From: Pampus argenteus
Lineage: Eukaryota > Chordata > Actinopteri > Scombriformes > Stromateidae
Assembly: GCA_036937835.1 (NCBI GenBank)
Contig: CM072863.1
Coordinates: 4,158,001-4,222,000 of the forward strand
DNA length: 64,000 nt
Reading direction: 5' to 3'
Shown here piece by piece: positions 58,587-64,000 of this stretch (positions are counted from its first letter, which is position 1; every line of letters begins with the position of its first letter). A model generated the notes under the pieces. The model worked only from the letters and a program-made list of their open reading frames with translations. It made no database searches and had not been told where the DNA came from. The translations under genes were made by a program, and so were the position numbers.

Positions 58587-61405
58587 ATCATTTCTGTAAC
58601 GCTGACCTGAGGTCAGAAACTCTCCAGGGATGGAATCTGCACAGATGACAAGCTGCCCGTCTCTTTCCGCCACATCCTCCTCTTTCTCCTGACTTCAAAT
58701 CTACAAATCTGTCTACAGACAAGGCCATTAACTTTTTTTGATTGATGCAGATGTATGTATCTTAACAATTGCACTTTTAATCTTTCAAGGATCCTATAGA
58801 AGTATTTCCGTAGATATTTTGCTCTAGTTAACGTGTGCTAAAGAGCTGAAGAATAGGAGGAGAAACGGAGCAGCTTTTCTGAAAGAGGATGGTTTTTTTT
58901 TGCTCTACAACGTCCAACGTGTTGCCAGCGCTGAGTTTCTGATGCTCTTCATTTAGGGCTCAATCTAATCTTGGAATGTGTGTTTTGTTTGTGCTTTGAC
59001 TTTTTTTTTTATTCTGCTTTACCCCTTGTTGCTTTTATCCATCTGCCTATTTGCTGTACACTGTGACCGCGCCCTACTGGAGCTGGTTCCCTGTGAAGAG
59101 GACTTAAGGACGTCTTCAGTCATAGTTTGATCGGAGATAAGTTTTTTTTGTTTTTTTTTTACTTTTTTTCTGAGGGCCAATATTGTTACTTTAAATTAAA
59201 ACACGTGTTTTGCAATTCATGTAGTAACCAGTGGATAAAAATATTGATTTGAAAGCATCAAAAACTATTATCATGTATGCAGTAGCTGGACACAGTCTGT
59301 CTGAATCCTCTAAAGACTGCCACCTGCTGGTACTTTAGAGAAAGTAATCTCAGATGCAGAGAACTGCAGTACTAGTAAGCTGCAAGGGTTGGCTTCTCGT
59401 ACTGTACATACTCAGAGACTGCTGTTTATTTTACCTCACATAGGTTTTAATCATAGTGAAAAATATGTAATATGTACATACATGAGTGAAATCAGAAGCC
59501 TGGCTTGGTATCATACATGAAGATCGCAGAAAAAAAACAAAAAACAAAAAAAACAAAAAAAAAACTTTGGGAGTGGCATTTCAGAGAAGACTGAGTATTT
59601 CTGTGTATGGTACAATATTTGTGATTCTTTCTATATTTGAATGTTAGTAGTGGCTGTAGAGCTGCGCTATAAACAGGAACAAATGTCCACATGCACAGGG
59701 CTTTAATGTTCAAGCCGAGTCCTGAGTGGAGAGTTTCTTTTTTCTTCTTTCTTTTCCTCTTACATCCCAGGGACTTTCTCAGTTCCCTTTCATTGTTCGA
59801 ACTGAATAAGAACACGTGTGCTTATGGCGCAATGTCAACCTCAAGTCTGGTTTTTGTTTTGTTTTTTGTCTCAAAAATGATGCTTTTGTTTGCTTATTTT
59901 TTTTTATGTTTAAGTAACGTTGGCTGTATTTCGGTCATTCGGTGCCATTAAAATGGGGCTCTGCCTAACATGCATATGATCTCTATGTCCTTTGATGCAG
60001 TTGTGTTTCCTCCACAGAGGTAAAGACTGTAATTGATAATGTCACAGTCTGTATATCAGCTTTGAAGGACCAATGTTGCACAGCATTACTCTTTAAATAA
60101 TGTCTTCTCTTCCAGCTTCCTCACTTATGTTTTTTTATTTTTTTATTTTTATTTTGTTGTATATTTCTTTACCTACTGTGAGGATACATTAGTATGGTAT
60201 AGCTCCATACACTGTTCATTTCATCTACTATCCTATTATGTGCTGAAGTGACTATCCACTCTGTAAAACAATCTTTTATAAATTCAAGCTTATTATATTT
60301 CCTGTTTCCATAAATGGCTATGCTTGAATGTTTGGACTCAAAGTGCAAATTATTATCGACATATTTGTCTTTTTTTTTTCTTTTTTTTTTTTCCAAAGAC
60401 CAGTGGCATTAACCTGTTTTGTATTGTCGTTGCCATTTGCCACAGCACTTATTTGAAATTGCTGGGATGACGATTGTGATTGGACTCATCTAAACTGAAG
60501 CGGTTGGTGAGCGTATTTTCTTACTCTCCTTTTGCCAATTCAAATGATATTCCTGAGGTGCTCTCTTCTGCCACCGCAACCTCTTTCACCTGTTTTTTTT
60601 CTGTTCTCAAACATACTTCAAACATTCATTTTCTAAACATTACCGGGCTCATTTTGAAAACCACCATGAGATAAACTTTGCTGTTCTGTTTGTTGTGTTT
60701 TTGTTTTTTTGTTGTCCATGCCATCAGTTACTCGACTATGACATGTATTAGGTTGCTTGACAGATAGAACCTCAGAAACATGTAAATACTTGAGAGAATT
60801 TTTTCAGAAATAAGTCCATCACATATAGATTTATGTATCAAACTGGAATAATAATAATAAAAAAAAAAAAAGATTGAATGTCTGCTGGATGGTGTTGCCA
60901 TGGCGCTGCAGTGTGCACCCGTATGTGCTCATCAATCAAAAAAATCCTTCTTTTTTTTCCCCCTCTGGAGTGATGACCATGAGATGACATCAAAAACACG
61001 ATACTCCAATGAAATGCAATCAAACTGAAGTCAGTATGAATGTAATGTCTGTTAGAAAAAAAAAAGAAAAAAAAAGGCTTCAGTCTAATATTATAAATAT
61101 GTTAACAATATATGTACATGCTTATTAACATGGCTTCAAAAGCTACCAAAAGACCCTGATAAAAGGCACCTTTGTTGCAGTGAATGCACAGCATGTGAAG
61201 CGTTTTATATGACGGTTCACTTTGGGGAGGCGGTAGTGTATCTATTTACAGACAATGAGCTCAAAGCAGTGTTATGGTTCTGATATTTGTGCTGTATAGA
61301 AGTTGAATGAAAAACAAAAAAAAACAAGTGAATTGTCATCTTTTTATTTGTATTCTGTGTATTTGTTCAATGTGTTTTAATAAATCTTCTGGACAAGAGT
61401 GACCA
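58587..61405 (+). other. chd5: CHD5 3' UTR
   Basis: No coding exon and no other gene is recognisable in these 2.8 kb; T- and A-rich tracts are common. The length fits the long 3' UTRs of neuronal remodeller genes. A minus-oriented perfect CTCF core (CCAGCAGGTGGCA) lies at 59318-59330. Confidence 0.7.
61379..61384 (+). terminator. Poly(A) signal, CHD5
   Basis: AATAAA followed within 35 nt by GT-rich sequence (GACCAGTGTGATTCG), a good cleavage-site context. Weaker candidates exist upstream in the UTR. Confidence 0.65.
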
Positions 61406-61409
61406 GTGT

Positions 61410-62058
61410 GATTCGTTTCTGCAGATGAATGAAGATGAGTGTGTGTGTGAGTTTACCTCACAGGTTACATTGTGTTCATTGTAAGTGCAGCGCGTCACAA
61501 TCTGCATGAGCCTGCGGTACTGTAAATGTGATTAGAGGCAGAAATAGAAGCAGCAGTGTAGTCAGTCGGTGGTAAAAATAGCAGCTGGAAGTCATTCACA
61601 GAGTAGTAACACACACTAGTTCAAAGACAAAAGACGTTATTGAATGAAAAAACAACAAACCCTGAGAAGGTGGAGTGAACATGTGACAATATTACATGGA
61701 AATCACCCAGATTTGATCATGACTGCACACTGGTATCAACATGTGTTTAACTACTGTGTATATGTGACCATAAATACCGATGTATTCAGAAACTTTTGGC
61801 TAACAGGGATTAAAGGGTTAAAACAGATAAAACAAACCTCAGCTAAACTTCTCTACTTTTTCTACAAATCAATAATTCTGTGAAAAAAAATAAAAAAATA
61901 ATATATATATATATATAATAGGATAAGTATAAAATATAATACTGCAATGAATAAATCAGTGGGGATCTTTTGTATTACTTTGCTATACATTCAGGTTTGG
62001 AGTGTATGTGTATTTTTTGTTTTTATTTATTTTTTATTTTATTTTATTTTATTTTATT

Positions 62059-62125
<67 letters not shown>

Positions 62126-62380
62126 CAAATCTTCCAAAAAACAAACAAACAGATAATGTATATCAAGAGACTCCCTGTTTAAATAAATGTTGAATGAAAA
62201 ATAAAAAAAACATGTTTTTACAATCAATCATTTGAAATCTATTAAAACATTTTGCATTTATTGATCCAATTCATTTGCCTGCTCATTTTAAATCAATTAT
62301 CTACTGTTGACCAGATATCCGTTATCTTCTTCTTTTCACACAACTGCCTCCTGAACAGTGTGAACAGACAACTTCAGTCC
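61410..62380. other. Intergenic, AT-rich, with long TTTA array
   Basis: No gene supported. The main content is the TTTTA/TTTA array. Confidence 0.6.
62032..62125. repeat. (TTTTA)n then (TTTA)n array
   Basis: About 94 nt: a few TTTTA units changing to at least fifteen TTTA units. Confidence 0.95.
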
Positions 62381-62384
62381 ACAC

Positions 62385-62522
62385 GGAAGTGCTGCCAGGC
62401 AGCACTTCCCTTAATTCCTCTTGTCCGGCCCACTTGCTCTGAATATCCACAGTGATTGGTGCAAACACTACCCCCTAAGATTTCCATTGGCTGCATGCTT
62501 GACTTTGTCACTCTACCATTGG
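62385..62522. promoter_or_regulatory. Compact promoter: palindromic ETS pair plus three CCAAT boxes
   Basis: A perfect 25-bp palindrome at 62385-62409 has 12-bp arms (GGAAGTGCTGCC) around a single A and places an ETS-type CGGAAGT on each strand. Downstream, inverted CCAAT boxes (ATTGG) start at 62455, 62486 and 62518, spaced 31 and 32 bp. This arrangement is typical of NF-Y driven, TATA-less promoters. Sequence features are direct; the promoter call is inference. Confidence 0.5.
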
Positions 62523-62559
62523 CTAGTTGTTTCTGAGATCCCTCACTCTGCTTTGTGCT

Positions 62560-62989
62560 GCTGTCTGGCCAGCAGCAGGGGTCTGGAGGAGTAGGAGGAG
62601 GGAGAAAACCAAAGAAAGGACAGAATGAGGCTGGAGGGGCAGATGAGGGAGAAAGAACCCATCTAAAACAAAAAAAAGAGAGGGACAGAGAAGAGACAGA
62701 GAGGGAGGAACAGAACCAGAAAGCAGAGAGAGGTAGAGAGAAAGGGGAGGGAACAAACCGGGGGGTTGCCTCATCTAGAGCAGCGAGCAGGAGAAAACTT
62801 GTGGGAAAGTAAACAGGAGAATTCCAGTCTGGCTTCAGCCACTTGCAGCTCTCGCGGGAGACTATAAAGATGAGTCTACTGGACCCGGCAGTGTGGTAAA
62901 AACTGGGAGTTTATGGGAGGTTACCAGGATTAAAGGTCACCAGGGAGAGCCCGAAGCTTCTCGGAGGACATACTACTGAGGACAAGGAG
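62560..62989 (+). other. Probable non-coding first exon of a downstream gene
   Basis: Purine-rich sequence downstream of the CCAAT cluster ends in GACAAGGAG followed by GTGAGA, a good donor at 62990. The only ATG frame I note is a 9-codon upstream ORF at 62870-62899. The gene itself lies beyond the window. In human the neighbour on this side of CHD5 is KCNAB2 in convergent orientation, which does not fit a plus-strand promoter, so I give no name. Confidence 0.3.
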
Positions 62990-62999
62990 GTGAGAGGTG

Positions 63000-64000
63000 T
63001 CTGTATGTATATATGTATATATATATGTTAGATATTTATTGTCCTCCAAACACTTTACCTCTTTCTGTCTCTGTCTGTTTCTCCCGGCTCACTCTCAGCA
63101 TGGTTAGCATGTTGCAAAGACAGCAGCTTTGTCCACAGTGGAGTTGGGGGTGGGTGTGCAGCTATAAGGCAGCTGAGAGGACAAGGAGAAGTGGGAGGAT
63201 GGAAATGCTAGATACCCGTGTGGTCCCGTTTGGTAGAATACACACCATCATGGACGATTAAACCTGAGCTTGTTTCCTAGAGCCGGCCGTGCTTTTGCAG
63301 AGGGTGAGGCCTTGTTATGATAGCAGCGAATTCTGAGCTGGACACCAGGAAGGATGAGATGAGAGATTGGCAGCTCATCCCAGACACACACACACACAAA
63401 CACACACACCTCTGGCTGGCTTGTTTTCAGCAGGGCCGAACAGCTCTTCCACAGCTTCGGGCTATAAAAAGAGATTTCCCTGGCTAGCTCGGCCCCCGGC
63501 CCTTAACTATTCCAGTTTGACGGTTGCTTCCCGGAGTACAATAGCCCCTCCCAGGATGGATTTTCACACTGCCACTGCAGAAAAGAGAGGGGAGACTGGG
63601 TGAGGGGGTGATGGGGGTGAGAGGGTGAGCTAAGGGACCTTTGACCAAGTAATTTGCATTTTGTGCAAGAGCACTGTTTCTGCCTCACTTGCCGGATGTC
63701 AAAGTGCCTATTTAAAAAAAAAGAAAGAAAGTCCACAGACTCACTGTATCAGATTTTTGTCTTCTTAGTCACAGTCCTGCACTTCAATCCATTCATGCAT
63801 GGGCTGCAGCTACCACAAAGACGTCCCTATCAATGGGAACCCTCACACATTCAGCCATGGAAACTTGTACTCACGCAATCATATGTACATATGCAAGGCC
63901 TTGGTGTCCTGGTACACAATCAGTCATTTGACAGAGGTGACATCTTCTCCCGAAGGATGACTAATTATGAAGAATAATTTGGATTATCACTAGTAGTATA
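63000..64000. other. Presumed first intron of the downstream gene
   Basis: No coding exon recognised. There are a short AC run near 63384-63408, a TATAAAA word in GGGCTATAAAAAGAG near 63460, and mixed sequence to the window edge. Confidence 0.35.

Noticed and set aside
61400..64000. KCNAB2 expected by human synteny beyond CHD5
   Set aside because: No minus-strand exon resembling the KCNAB2 C-terminus was found. The promoter-like block points the other way, so I left the downstream gene unnamed.

Overview
The window is vertebrate genomic DNA and almost certainly from a percomorph-type teleost. Its genes are split by GT-AG introns, its proteins are close to their human counterparts, and it is dense in short tandem repeats: AC/TG, GA, pentanucleotide and TTTA arrays. 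It also carries degenerate copies of dispersed elements that I recognise from spiny-rayed fish genomes. I saw no prokaryotic, viral or CRISPR features.

Layout. (1) 1-2643: non-coding upstream sequence. (2) 2644-7626, plus strand: AGTRAP, five coding exons, 167 aa. (3) about 7.9-14.8 kb: gene-poor, repeat-rich spacer between convergent genes. (4) 14812-28320, minus strand: RNF207, 18 coding exons, 636 aa. (5) 24210-25547, plus strand: a complete intronless ZPR1 gene (445 aa) inside the large second intron of RNF207, on the opposite strand. (6) 29524-31817, plus strand: RPL22, four exons, 130 aa, head-to-head with RNF207. (7) 33306-58586, plus strand: CHD5, 40 coding exons, 2000 aa, followed by a 2.8 kb 3' UTR ending near 61.4 kb. 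(8) 62.38-62.99 kb: a compact promoter-like block and a probable non-coding first exon of a further plus-strand gene that is not otherwise in the window.

I traced exon borders by hand and checked reading phase at every junction. All five gene models close in frame and end at conserved C-termini, or, for CHD5, at a plausible extra tail. RNF207-RPL22-CHD5 is the same order and relative orientation as human 1p36.31. AGTRAP lies several megabases away in human, so its position here reflects rearrangement. The genes share no single pathway: AGTRAP is a membrane protein damping angiotensin receptor signalling, RNF207 a cardiac RING/B-box protein, ZPR1 a zinc-finger protein, RPL22 a ribosomal protein, and CHD5 a neuronal/testis NuRD-type chromatin remodeller.

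Most interesting points: CHD5 exon 25 is bracketed within a few bases by perfectly complementary UG and CA repeats, and AGTRAP exon 3 is bracketed more loosely in the same way. CHD5 carries a CHD3-like C-terminal tail ending in a SUMO-interaction-type motif that human CHD5 lacks. The ZPR1 gene is nested and intronless. There is a 27-bp inverted repeat around an AATAT array just upstream of it. A 25-bp perfect palindrome followed by three evenly spaced CCAAT boxes marks an unannotated promoter at 62.4 kb.
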